Below are positions 1 to 11,839 of a DNA stretch of 49,118 nucleotides, piece by piece. Under the pieces are notes generated by a model, which saw only the letters and a list, made by a program, of their open reading frames with translations, was not told where the DNA came from and searched no databases. Source of the DNA: Methylophaga sp. (GTDB lineage: Bacteria > Pseudomonadota > Gammaproteobacteria > Nitrosococcales > Methylophagaceae); assembly GCA_030148085.1 (NCBI GenBank), contig JASBUF010000036.1:1-49118 (forward strand), in the 5' to 3' direction. The position numbers and the translations under genes were made by a program. Positions within the stretch are counted from its first letter, which is position 1. Each line of letters starts with the position of its first letter.

Positions 1-666
1 GTGAAGTCGAACTGACCATCAAAGTTGCTATCAAAAGTTAACGTACCAGCACTGTAGCTGACGCCACTTTCCAACGCTGCAGCCGCACTCACTGCTGCCA
101 GGAACGCATCGTAATCCACCGCATCCGTTGCAGTCTGCGTACCCAGAGCAATGTCCACCGTGGCCGTTTCACCTACTGCCAATGGACCACCACTCATGGT
201 GACACTGAAGGTTGCGGTTTCTTCGGCATCCTCACTGATACTAGGCGTGGAGTCGATCGCAAAGCTAACCGCAATATCGTTTTCAGTAATATCAGTTGTT
301 GTGGACGGCACTGAAATTGTTGCGACACCATAGCCACCTGTCACAGATGCATTACTCAAAGTACCAATAATCGTTTCTGTGCCTTCAACCAGCTGGTCAT
401 TGATTGCGTCTACAGTAAAGTCAAAGCTGCCATCAAAGTTATGATTGAAAGTCAGTGTGTTTGTGGCCGCGTTATAGCTCACACCAGCTTGACCACCTGC
501 CGCCGCAATTACTGCGGCTTCAAATGCGTCATAGTCAACAGCATCTGTTGCGGTACCCGCACCGAGGTTCAACTGTACTGATGCCGTGACACCGACCGCC
601 AGAGTACCATCCATTGTGACAGTGAATGTTGCAGTTTCTTCGTTGTCTTCACTGATACTAGGTGTT
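1..666 (-). repeat. Tandem 417-bp (139-residue) repeat inside the VWA adhesin gene
   Basis: Landmark strings recur in register: ACTGATACTAGG begins at 234 and again at 651, 417 bp apart and in frame. Neighbouring motifs (the codons for ATDAVDYDAF and for NFDGxFDFT) recur with them. One full copy and one partial copy are visible and the array continues past position 1. The encoded unit looks like a Calx-beta-type beta-sandwich. The copies differ at many silent and non-silent positions, so the array is not freshly amplified. Confidence 0.75.
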
Positions 667-2180
667 GAAGAAATACTGAAATCGATAGGATCATTATCAA
701 GGATAGTGCCGACACCAGTACCATCAGCAATCTCGGCGTTAACAGGTTGACCCAATTGAATCAGATATTGTTCGTTAAATTCTGTGACGTTATCGCCATA
801 GACGGTGATCTGAATTGTGGCTGATGTTGAACCTGCAGGGATTATTAGTGTTCCTGAATTTGAACCGTAATCATTTTCTGCGACACCCGTTCCGCCAGAA
901 ATTGCTGTTCCATTGGCAGTGGTGAAATTCACCATTACATCCAGATCAGATGGCGAACTCAACGTAACGGTAAATTCAACAATCACACTACCCGAAGTAG
1001 AGCCTCCACCTCCTCCACTACCTTGAACCAGTTCGGTCAGAACTGATTCCAGATCGGTTGTATCCAACACTTGAATGGAGGAGTCATTAGAACCGTCTTT
1101 ATCATCTACCACGTCAAGTACAGTTAGATCTGCACCTTCTGAAATACCTATTGCAATAATCTTTGCATCAATAGTGGAAGAATCATAAAGTGCTTGAATA
1201 TCAGGATCGTTGACATTAAAGGCACCAACACCGTCACTGATGAAGAAAATGATATTGTTACTGTCTTCATAACGAACGGTTCCATCAAGCGTACCGTCGA
1301 GCCAGTCCTCTGCCACCTCCAATGGCGGCGTAAAGTTTGTGCCCCCACTTGCATAGAGGGCGTTGATGTACTCTTCGATGTCATTAACACCATTATTGTT
1401 GGCATCAAGATCGGCTGTTGTGTAGAAGGACGGTGCTCTTACACCGCCACCATCTATACCTGAGCTGAAAGGGATAATCGCAATTTCAGTATCACCTGCA
1501 ATACCTGCATCAATGATTTGTTGATTAAGCGATATAATCGCCTGCTTCATATCGGCCAGTCTTGTACCAATGCTCATACTACCCGACACATCAAGGATAT
1601 AGATGATGTTGTAGTTGCCTGACGTGCCTCCAAAGAAACCACCATCCGGCTCAATAACGGTCACGTCATTGATAGACAGCGTAGGTAAAGCTTCATCAAC
1701 AATGATGATGTCTTCTTCTGGCAGGTCGTATTCATTAACCACACCAATAGTGTCAAAACCGGCATCCGGAATAATTGCAGGGTTTAGATAATCCACAAAG
1801 ACCGGTTCATGGCCTTCATTGCCGCCTTCCACACCCGCTCCTGCTGCGGTGGCTTCGCCAACCTGCGTGGGGTCTTCGCCTTCCAGTAACGCTTGTTGAA
1901 TAGCTGCGACATCATCTGGCACATCTTCCGCTTGTGTACGGGCTACTGCTGATGCATCAGGATCATAGACACCGCTATCGAGCATCGCCTGAGAGTTTCG
2001 TCCCAGATCCATTACACTGCCATCGGCAAATTCGATTTCGATAGCGCCATCGGCGCTGGTTGAGATAAGTTCGTTAGCAAATACGCGATCGCCAACTTGA
2101 AGATTTCTAATGGAACCATCCGCAGCGGTCGCCGTCACGGATCCTGTCATTGCTTTTACCACACCAATCTGAATAGCCAT
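1..2180 (-). CDS. Partial LapA-type surface protein: retention module, VWA domain, Calx-beta-like repeats (C-terminus off the window)
   Basis: An open frame runs from an ATG at 2180, preceded by a strong AGGAGGA site, off the left edge (about 726 codons seen). Residues 1-120 form a head like the LapA retention module, with TAAG at about 111-114, the type of di-alanine site cut by LapG proteases. The head and linker to about residue 165 are nearly identical to the protein encoded at 3122-5371. A von Willebrand A domain follows with an intact metal site: DVSGSMS, a Thr in GGTNFTPP, and an Asp in FFISDG. After a Gly/Ser spacer come Calx-beta-like repeats rich in TATFTVTM and DAVDYDAF motifs. By family knowledge such proteins leave through type I secretion and stay plugged in the outer membrane until cleaved. 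No secretion signal is visible because the end is missing. The role as adhesin is inferred. Confidence 0.85.
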   Translation of the reverse strand, partial: MAIQIGVVKAMTGSVTATAADGSIRNLQVGDRVFANELISTSADGAIEIEFADGSVMDLGRNSQAMLDSGVYDPDASAVARTQAEDVPDDVAAIQQALLEGEDPTQVGEATAAGAGVEGGNEGHEPVFVDYLNPAIIPDAGFDTIGVVNEYDLPEEDIIIVDEALPTLSINDVTVIEPDGGFFGGTSGNYNIIYILDVSGSMSIGTRLADMKQAIISLNQQIIDAGIAGDTEIAIIPFSSGIDGGGVRAPSFYTTADLDANNNGVNDIEEYINALYASGGTNFTPPLEVAEDWLDGTLDGTVRYEDSNNIIFFISDGVGAFNVNDPDIQALYDSSTIDAKIIAIGISEGADLTVLDVVDDKDGSNDSSIQVLDTTDLESVLTELVQGSGGGGGSTSGSVIVEFTVTLSSPSDLDVMVNFTTANGTAISGGTGVAENDYGSNSGTLIIPAGSTSATIQITVYGDNVTEFNEQYLIQLGQPVNAEIADGTGVGTILDNDPIDFSISSTPSISEDNEETATFTVTMDGTLAVGVTASVQLNLGAGTATDAVDYDAFEAAVIAAAGGQAGVSYNAATNTLTFNHNFDGSFDFTVDAINDQLVEGTETIIGTLSNASVTGGYGVATISVPSTTTDITENDIAVSFAIDSTPSISEDAEETATFSVTMSGGPLAVGETATVDIALGTQTATDAVDYDAFLAAVSAAAALESGVSYSAGTLTFDSNFDGQFDF

Positions 2181-2211
2181 ATTCCTGTCCTCCTGGAAAC
2201 ATGTATGACTT

Positions 2212-2235
2212 ATGGGCTCTGGGTCAGCAGTCCAT
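2212..2235 (-). promoter_or_regulatory. Conserved leader hairpin, copy 1 (before the VWA adhesin gene)
   Basis: On the minus strand the leader holds ATGG-ACT-GCT, a short loop, then AGC-CCAT. ATGG pairs with CCAT and GCT with AGC, leaving ACT bulged. The same element lies before the two neighbouring head-module genes, here 55 nt upstream of the start codon. Its GGA could be part of a CsrA/RsmA-type site, but that is inference. Confidence 0.5.
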
Positions 2236-2246
2236 TTAAGTAACTT

Positions 2247-2269
2247 AAAAAATCCCTCATTAAATGAGG
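2247..2269 (-). terminator. Possible weak rho-independent terminator after the 193-residue head protein
   Basis: Read on the minus strand, CCTCAT-TTA-ATGAGG is followed by GA and six Ts. The stem is only 6 bp and AT-rich. It lies 87 bp past the stop of the gene ending at 2356 and only 12 bp before the leader hairpin of the next gene. It could instead act as an attenuator in that gene's leader, if that gene's promoter lies farther upstream. Confidence 0.4.
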
Positions 2270-2355
2270 CTACATATATCGTTTTTCTCTATCTATAAAT
2301 TGAATCGAAAACATGGCTAGCCTAAGCCAACCACTAAGCTACAAGTCTTACTTTG

Positions 2356-2937
2356 TCACGACATACCATCGTCGAAAACGCCCGAACTCAGTAGGGAATT
2401 CAGGGCTGATTGCGCAGCAAGATCATCGGTTGCCGCGACTGAGGTCAGGTTAATCAGCTGGACAACGCCTTCGCTGTTACTGACCTGAATCTGTAAATAA
2501 CCATCGTGCTCAAAGCCGGCAAGCTGATAGTCCGGATTACTGAGCACATCGTTCAACTCAATGCGTTGTGCCGCATCCTCAGTGGAAGATAAGGAGAAGT
2601 ATGGTTTGGCAGAAGTCGAGGCTTCATGCTCACCGGAGAGGATGTCGTCGCCCTGACCGTCAATCAGGAAGCTATTCGCCTGCCCGCTATCCTCGGGCGT
2701 TGCGATATTAAGAGTGGGGTCAAAGAATTGGCTGTCTAAAAAGACGTGGGATGTGCGCCCTAAATCCATGACCTCGCCATCAGCGAACTCGATTTCAATC
2801 GCACCATCGGTGCCGGTTGAGATAAGTTCGTTGGCATATACATGGTCACCAACTTGCAGGTTTCTGATAGCGCCTTCGGTATCAAAGGCCATCACGGAAC
2901 CGATTGTGGCTTGAACCATACCAATATCTGAAGTCAT
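2356..2937 (-). CDS. Miniature head-plus-tail protein: LapA-like retention module joined to a type I secretion-like C-terminus
   Basis: This 193-residue protein starts at the ATG at 2937, because GGAGGG lies 8 nt before it. An in-frame ATG five codons earlier overlaps that site and is unlikely. Residues 1 to about 70 match the heads of the flanking genes (LQVGDHVYANELIST, IEIEFADG.VMDLGR). The TAAG cleavage region and all repeat domains are absent. After a single RTX-like stretch, DGQGDDILSG, the tail resembles the C-terminal target domain of type I-secreted adhesins: IELNDVL, FEHDGYLQIQVSN, VVQLINLT, SALNSLLSSG. It may be an internal deletion derivative or a secreted protein that stays plugged because it cannot be cleaved. 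Its function is unknown. Confidence 0.8.
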   Translation of the reverse strand: MTSDIGMVQATIGSVMAFDTEGAIRNLQVGDHVYANELISTGTDGAIEIEFADGEVMDLGRTSHVFLDSQFFDPTLNIATPEDSGQANSFLIDGQGDDILSGEHEASTSAKPYFSLSSTEDAAQRIELNDVLSNPDYQLAGFEHDGYLQIQVSNSEGVVQLINLTSVAATDDLAAQSALNSLLSSGVFDDGMS

Positions 2938-2967
2938 TTTTATGCCCTCCAAGAAAGCAAATGACTC

Positions 2968-2988
2968 ATGGGCTGGTTAGCAGTCCAT
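2968..2988 (-). promoter_or_regulatory. Conserved leader hairpin, copy 2 (before the miniature head protein)
   Basis: Minus-strand ATGG-ACT-GCT-AACC-AGC-CCAT is the cleanest of the three copies: 4+3 bp of stem, a 3-nt bulge and a 4-nt loop. It is followed by GAGTCAT, which in copy 1 reads AAGTCAT. It lies 51 nt from the start codon. Read as codons it would give ATG GAC TGC TAA, but the AAGGA before it is too close to serve as a ribosome site. Confidence 0.5.
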
Positions 2989-3026
2989 TCCTTATAATCG
3001 ATATTGCGCCTATGGAAAACAGCTAG

Positions 3027-3044
3027 CTATTGTACTTTGGTACA
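3027..3044 (-). promoter_or_regulatory. Palindromic operator with overlapping -10-like hexamer, copy 1
   Basis: The 14-bp palindrome TGTACCAAAGTACA (minus strand) is followed by ATAG, so TACAAT overlaps its right arm and could be a -10 box. No good -35 is seen, which would fit activator dependence. Its lower edge is 39 nt above the leader hairpin, exactly as in the copy at 5459-5476. No copy precedes the VWA gene at the matching position. Confidence 0.45.
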
Positions 3045-3063
3045 TAGTTGGTTCTTTTTTTCA

Positions 3064-3092
3064 TAAAAAAAGGCCGGCTAAAAAGCCGGCCT
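3064..3092 (-). terminator. Rho-independent terminator of the Ig-like repeat adhesin gene
   Basis: On the minus strand, AGGCCGGC and GCCGGCCT form a GC-rich 8-bp stem around a six-base T-rich loop, directly followed by seven Ts. It begins 30 bp after the stop at 3122 and separates this gene from the next head-module gene. Confidence 0.9.
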
Positions 3093-3121
3093 ATAATTTT
3101 CAGATAACTGAAATTTAACGT

Positions 3122-5371
3122 TTATGAATTATCTAATGTTGCTGTGTTTGTGAACACAGAAAGTGCATTGTCAATTTCTGCTGTTGCAGTTACACCTCCA
3201 CCAGAGTATGTGTACAAAGTAGTTCCATTTCCAGTATCAGTGCCGGTATCCCAAGTACCTGAACCACCACCATCAACATCAACTAAGTTAACTGTATCAC
3301 CTGTAGCTCCATTGATAATGATTGAGTTATCGCCTCCTGTACCGAGATCAATAATATCCTCAGCAGATAAGTAAATAGTATTGTCTTCTGCGAGACCTTT
3401 ACCATCAATATCAATCGACTCTACGTCTCCAAATAAGTCTTCACCACCATTAAGCGATAGCTCTGAAAAATCGAGAATAAAGCTACCTGTGTTAGATTCA
3501 GTATCTAAGACCAGATTCTGGTTTAGTACTTCGTAACCAATAGGTTCACTTACTGAATAATCGGATGGGTCTGACGCAAAATTATCACCAACCGTTACAT
3601 TGAAAATGTAACCGTCGAAGTTTGTATTGCCTGTCGTATCCCCAGTTTCTAACTTAGCATTGCCTTCGTATATATTTAGGACATTACCATTACTGTCTGA
3701 CACTGAAAGATCCGTGAGAATTACCGGCGTGCCGCTTACATGCTCAATAGTAACGGTGTATGTTTCACCAGGAGCAAAGAATACATCCTCACCAAACTCA
3801 AGCGAACTACCCTCTTGCCCCTGAACTTCTGTTGGCTCAACAACACCAGTAGTATTTGAACCACTTTCAGATGCAATTGTGACCCTGACCTCCTGATTCA
3901 CAACATTGGAGTTAGTGATAAGAAGTGCTGAGCTTGGCGGAATATCAAGGATAATTGTCGATGCAGTATCAGCGATATTCAAATCTTCATAATTGCCGCC
4001 AGTCGCACTATCAATGTAAGCATCATAGCTATCATCTGGTGTTCCTGGAGCAACTACTTCTAGCGTTCCCTCAGTCTCTCCAACAGCAATGGTGATCTGA
4101 CCAAGTAAAGCATCGGTTTCATCATAGATATCGAGAATTAAAGGACTCAGTTGTGGAGCATTATCCACAGTGGCTGTGTAAATGATAGCTCCACCAATTG
4201 TAGTAGATGCCGTAGCTGTCAAATTAACAGTAGTAGTATCAATGGTGTCATTGATTGTGATCAGTGCTGTATCACTGGTATCCAACGCTTCATAGTTACC
4301 ACCCGAGGTTGAGGTGATGCTCACGTTGAAGCTTTCACCATCAACATATGGATCGTCACCTTGAGCTGCCTGCGGTGCAGAGCTGCCTGTCAATGAACCA
4401 TCAGCAAAGTTAATCACCACACCATTATTCAGCGTCACGCTGAACGCACCTTGTGGCGCGTTATCTACACTGGCTGTATAGGTGATGGTGCCATCTTCTG
4501 AAACCGTTACATCATCCAGCGTTACGGTCGTGGTATCAATGGTGTCTAATATGGAAGTGAGAATTTCACTTGGATCAAAACTTAACGATTCATTCTCACC
4601 ACCACCAGAGACGGAAACGATGTTTGCAGTCAGAACTTCAGCATCGATATATGGATCATCGCCCTGGGCTGGAAGAGTAACTGAACCGCTCAAATCACCC
4701 GCAGGTATGAAGATGATTGCGCCGTTAGATAATGTGACTGTGATATCACCAGATGATGCTTGGTCAAGTGTCGCGACATAAGTGAGTGTTTGATCTTCAT
4801 AGACCCCTTCAGATTCAGGATCCAGCTCTCTAGAGAGAGTAACGTTGATGGGGACAACAGGCTCAGGAACAACAGGCTCTTCCTCTTCGAGAATAATGAT
4901 GTCTTCTTCAGGAAGATCGTATTCGTTAGTAACACCGATGGTGTCAAAACCAGCATCAGGAGTGATGGCAGGGTTCAGGTAATCAACGAATACTGGCTCA
5001 TGGCCTTCGTTACCACCTTCAACACCGGCACCGGCAGCAGTGGCTTCACCCACTTGGGTTGGATCTTCACCTTCCAACAAGGCTTGTTGGATAGCAGCAA
5101 TATCATCAGGCACTTCGTCTGATGCAGTTTCTGCAATTGCAGTTGCACTTGGGTCAAACACTTCGCTATCAAGCATAGCTTGTGAGTTTCTACCCAGGTC
5201 CATTACGCTGCCATCGGCAAATTCAATTTCGACTGCGCCACCATCACCAGTGGAAACAAGCTCATTGGCATAAACCATATCGCCAATTTGCAGGGTTCTA
5301 ATCGAGCCATCAGCAGCCGTTGCCGTGACTTCACCGATTAACGCTTTTACAACTCCAATTTGTGTCGCCAT
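3122..5371 (-). CDS. LapA-type adhesin with retention module and Ig-like repeats
   Basis: This 749-residue protein has a GGGAGAG ribosome site before its ATG. Residues 1-120 are the retention head, with the LapG-type TAAG motif at 111-114. A Pro/Glu-rich hinge around 165-175 follows. Three repeats of about 100 residues come next, marked by DTIDTTTV junctions, AxVDNAPQ motifs and GDDPYxD turns, as in LapA-family Ig-like repeats. The last 110 residues (SIDIDGKGLAEDNTIYLS, GATGDTVNLVDVDGG) match the domain that usually precedes the RTX tail in large adhesins. No RTX nonapeptide run is seen, so the secretion signal is either divergent or lost. It is short for this family, whose members often exceed 2,000 residues. 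Retention in the outer membrane and a role in biofilm are inferred from family knowledge. Confidence 0.88.
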   Translation of the reverse strand: MATQIGVVKALIGEVTATAADGSIRTLQIGDMVYANELVSTGDGGAVEIEFADGSVMDLGRNSQAMLDSEVFDPSATAIAETASDEVPDDIAAIQQALLEGEDPTQVGEATAAGAGVEGGNEGHEPVFVDYLNPAITPDAGFDTIGVTNEYDLPEEDIIILEEEEPVVPEPVVPINVTLSRELDPESEGVYEDQTLTYVATLDQASSGDITVTLSNGAIIFIPAGDLSGSVTLPAQGDDPYIDAEVLTANIVSVSGGGENESLSFDPSEILTSILDTIDTTTVTLDDVTVSEDGTITYTASVDNAPQGAFSVTLNNGVVINFADGSLTGSSAPQAAQGDDPYVDGESFNVSITSTSGGNYEALDTSDTALITINDTIDTTTVNLTATASTTIGGAIIYTATVDNAPQLSPLILDIYDETDALLGQITIAVGETEGTLEVVAPGTPDDSYDAYIDSATGGNYEDLNIADTASTIILDIPPSSALLITNSNVVNQEVRVTIASESGSNTTGVVEPTEVQGQEGSSLEFGEDVFFAPGETYTVTIEHVSGTPVILTDLSVSDSNGNVLNIYEGNAKLETGDTTGNTNFDGYIFNVTVGDNFASDPSDYSVSEPIGYEVLNQNLVLDTESNTGSFILDFSELSLNGGEDLFGDVESIDIDGKGLAEDNTIYLSAEDIIDLGTGGDNSIIINGATGDTVNLVDVDGGGSGTWDTGTDTGNGTTLYTYSGGGVTATAEIDNALSVFTNTATLDNS

Positions 5372-5401
5372 TCATCTCTCCCAGTGGGTTAAATCCATAA
5401 A

Positions 5402-5420
5402 ACGGGCTACAACAGTCCAT
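5402..5420 (-). promoter_or_regulatory. Conserved leader hairpin, copy 3 (before the Ig-like adhesin gene)
   Basis: Minus-strand ATGG...CCGT keeps the outer stem through a T-G wobble. The inner part is CTG-TTG-TAG, weaker than in the other two copies. It lies 49 nt from the start codon. An eight-codon open frame (MDLTHWER) between this element and the start ends directly before the adhesin ATG and may be chance. Confidence 0.4.
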
Positions 5421-5458
5421 TTCGTGAGTGTCATAGTGCCGGTCTGGGGAGGGTAAAT

Positions 5459-5476
5459 CTATTGTACGATGGTACT
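5459..5476 (-). promoter_or_regulatory. Palindromic operator with overlapping -10-like hexamer, copy 2
   Basis: Minus-strand AGTACCATCGTACAATAG has the same GTAC-N4-GTAC arms and the same TACAATAG extension as the copy at 3027-3044. The distance to the leader hairpin is the same (39 nt) and to the start codon nearly the same (88 against 90). The sequence around the two copies is otherwise unlike, so matching spacing argues for a functional site. Confidence 0.45.
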
Positions 5477-5570
5477 AATTTGAAATATTTTTCTGATCAG
5501 AAAATCGGCCTGATAGCTTTAATGAACCTAGGTTTGGCGCAAATAAAGCGATATTAGGCAAAAAAATTAT

Positions 5571-6022
5571 TTAGGCTTTTTTGACAAGTTGCGGTTTACG
5601 TTTTTGACTCAGTGCGCTGCTAGCGAGTTGATTAAGCACTGCCGTAACCAGTTTACGAGACAGCCAGGCCTCGCCATCCTGAATAACCTTGACGGCACGG
5701 ACTATTGCGTGACGTTGCTCATGCAACATAAAACCTTTGCAACTGAAACCGGTCGCATCCAGCCGTGCATAATCCGCATCGGTCTCAGTAATGATTAAGG
5801 TCTTAATATCAGGATGTCGCAAATAGGTGTGCAAACAGAGTGCGTCGGCATCCAGATCGGCACCGACATCGGAAATAACCAGCGCATGTGAGCGTGAATG
5901 GCTGATGTCGTCCAGCATCTGATCTAAGTCACCGACTGCAATCACCGTCACAGCAATATCTGACTGACTCTCAAGCAGCGCTTTTTCTTTCGCTATATCG
6001 GCACCAATCAGACAGACTCGTA

Positions 6023-6026
<4 letters not shown>
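5571..6026 (-). CDS. Degenerate stand-alone receiver protein of the NarL/LuxR response-regulator type, lacking the DNA-binding domain
   Basis: The start is taken at ATG 6026 (MIRVCLIGAD), which overlaps the slmA stop as ATGA. The 151 residues follow a NarL-type receiver and its linker helix (GEAWLSRKLV), then stop at QLVKKA where a LuxR helix-turn-helix would begin. The acidic pocket is reduced to GAD. The candidate phospho-acceptor is the Asp in VISDVGADLD, without the usual MPxxDG. The conserved Lys is replaced (FMLHEQ). WLSR resembles the W[FLM][TS]R cyclic-di-GMP motif of VpsT, but this string is also common in ordinary NarL proteins. Phosphorylation-independent signalling or a partner-binding role is inferred. 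It is the last gene of the coaBC-to-slmA run and directly precedes the adhesin locus. Confidence 0.7.
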
Positions 6027-10166
<4,140 letters not shown>

Positions 10167-10185
10167 TCAGCACCCCCTTATGAAG

Positions 10186-10641
10186 TTAGTGTCTGCCAGT
10201 ATGCCCAAATCCACCCGTGCCGCGTTCAGAGACGGTGAACTCATCGACTTGTTCAAAGCCTACCTGCACCACAGGTACAAACACCATCTGCGCAATACGC
10301 TCACCAATATCAATCTCAAATGCTTGCTGGCTACGATTCCAGCAGGAAACAAACACCTGCCCCTGATAATCGCTGTCGATCAAGCCGACCAGATTACCCA
10401 ACACAATGCCATGCTTATGGCCAAGACCCGAACGTGGCAACAAAACGGCAGCCAGCGTTGGATCGTCAATATGAATCGCCAACCCAGTTGGGATCAACGT
10501 GGTTTCGCCCGGCTGTAAAGTAATCGGCGCTTCCAAACACGCACGTAGATCCAGTCCAGCAGATCCCGTTGTCGCATAGTCAGGCAGTTCAATCGAGTCA
10601 CCCAGGCGAGGGTCAAGAATTTTCAGTTGTATTTTTTGCAT
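10186..10641 (-). CDS. dut: dUTP pyrophosphatase Dut
   Basis: Dut hydrolyses dUTP to dUMP and pyrophosphate, keeping uracil out of DNA and supplying dTMP synthesis. At 151 residues it equals the E. coli length. The five trimer motifs are present: [23 protein letters not shown] (uracil-binding hairpin with catalytic Asp), ERIAQMVF, and the flexible tail [12 protein letters not shown]. Its start lies 29 bp inside the end of coaBC, so the two are probably translationally coupled. Confidence 0.97.
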   Translation of the reverse strand: MQKIQLKILDPRLGDSIELPDYATTGSAGLDLRACLEAPITLQPGETTLIPTGLAIHIDDPTLAAVLLPRSGLGHKHGIVLGNLVGLIDSDYQGQVFVSCWNRSQQAFEIDIGERIAQMVFVPVVQVGFEQVDEFTVSERGTGGFGHTGRH

Positions 10642-11839
10642 CGAATTGTCTAATTATTAAAGTCATCAAATCACGAGCCAGCTGCACCTTTTGTTTCAAG
10701 GGCAAGCTCGCCTCACCGTCGCTCCAGAATACCTGCAGCGCATTCTCATCAACGCCAAAACCTTGCCCCTGACCAACTTGGTTGGCGGCAATCATATCGA
10801 GCTTCTTGCGCTCCAATTTATCTCTGGCATAACGTATCAGCTCCTGCGTTTCCGCGGCAAAGCCAACAATAAAGGCAGGTCGATTGTCGCCCGATGCCAC
10901 CTCAGACACAATATCCACGGTGGGTTCCAGCTGGAGTTCAAGAGCGTTGCCCGCTGTTTTTTTGATTTTATTGGCTTCAGTCTGCAGTGGTCGAAAATCG
11001 GCCACGGCTGCACAGCTGATAAAGATATCACTGCCCGCCACCGAACGTTGCACGGCTTCGCGCATCTGCGCGGCGGTTTCTACATCGACTCGTTGGACAC
11101 CTGAAGGCGTCGGCAAATGCACCGGTCCGGCAATCAAGGTGACATTCGCACCCGCTTCCTGCGCGGCCTGCGCCAGCGCAAAACCCATTTTGCCGGAACT
11201 GCGGTTGCCTATAAAACGTACCGGATCTATCGGCTCATAGGTCGGTCCAGCGGTGATCAACACATGCCGCCCCTGCAGACGCCCAGGCACAGCAAGCTGT
11301 TTCAGCTCGGCAATAATCTCTAGCGGCTCCAGCAGGCGACCTTCGCCTACCTCACCGCAGGCCTGATCGCCACTGGCCGGACCGATAACGGCGACTGACC
11401 GCTGCCGTAATAAATTCAGATTGTCCTGTGTCGCGCTGTTGCTCCACATCTTATTATTCATTGCCGGCGCGACTGCGATGGGGGCTTCGGTTGCCAGACA
11501 CAAGGCGCCCAGCAAATCATCGCCACGGCCCTGAGCCAGCCGTGCCAGGGTATCGGCACTGGCCGGTGCAATCAGCACCCAGTCGGCCCAGCGAGCGAGC
11601 GCGATATGACCCATCGCTGATTCCTGGTCGGCGTCCAGCAGCTCCATCGCCACCGGATGGCCGCTCAATGACTGTAAGGTCAGGGGAGTAATAAACTCCG
11701 CAGCACCCTGAGTCATCACCACCCGTACGTCTGCGCCTTCATCACGCAGGCGGCGAACCAGATCGGCACTCTTGTAGGCGGCGATACTGCCACTGACGCC
11801 GACCACGATGTGTTTGCCGAGCAAGGTGCTATCGGTCAT
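10613..11839 (-). CDS. coaBC: Bifunctional CoaBC, phosphopantothenate-cysteine ligase and decarboxylase
   Basis: CoaBC joins cysteine to phosphopantothenate (CTP-dependent) and decarboxylates the product, two steps of coenzyme A synthesis. The N-terminal flavin decarboxylase shows [10 protein letters not shown] (catalytic His), PAMNNKMW and the Cys in [10 protein letters not shown]. The C-terminal ligase from about residue 187 shows [23 protein letters not shown] and AAVADFRP. The 408 residues match the usual length. It overlaps yihY upstream by 11 bp and dut downstream by 29 bp. Confidence 0.97.
   Translation of the reverse strand: MTDSTLLGKHIVVGVSGSIAAYKSADLVRRLRDEGADVRVVMTQGAAEFITPLTLQSLSGHPVAMELLDADQESAMGHIALARWADWVLIAPASADTLARLAQGRGDDLLGALCLATEAPIAVAPAMNNKMWSNSATQDNLNLLRQRSVAVIGPASGDQACGEVGEGRLLEPLEIIAELKQLAVPGRLQGRHVLITAGPTYEPIDPVRFIGNRSSGKMGFALAQAAQEAGANVTLIAGPVHLPTPSGVQRVDVETAAQMREAVQRSVAGSDIFISCAAVADFRPLQTEANKIKKTAGNALELQLEPTVDIVSEVASGDNRPAFIVGFAAETQELIRYARDKLERKKLDMIAANQVGQGQGFGVDENALQVFWSDGEASLPLKQKVQLARDLMTLIIRQFDAKNTTENS

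Noticed and set aside
1148-1463. Overlapping frames on both strands at 1148-1463 as separate genes
   Set aside because: They are shadows of the VWA domain codons, whose frame is unbroken and carries clear motifs.
2226-2235. A conserved four-codon upstream frame ATG GAC TGC TGA before the adhesin genes (also at 2988)
   Set aside because: No usable ribosome site precedes it and the third copy at 5420 does not stop there. The base pairing explains the conservation better.
2181-2355. Cyclic-di-GMP riboswitch in the adhesin leaders
   Set aside because: I do not see the conserved cores of the known classes, and the leaders are too short for one.
5440-5571. A frameshifted helix-turn-helix continuing the receiver gene
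   Set aside because: I read the other frames past the stop and found no LuxR-type helix-turn-helix pattern.
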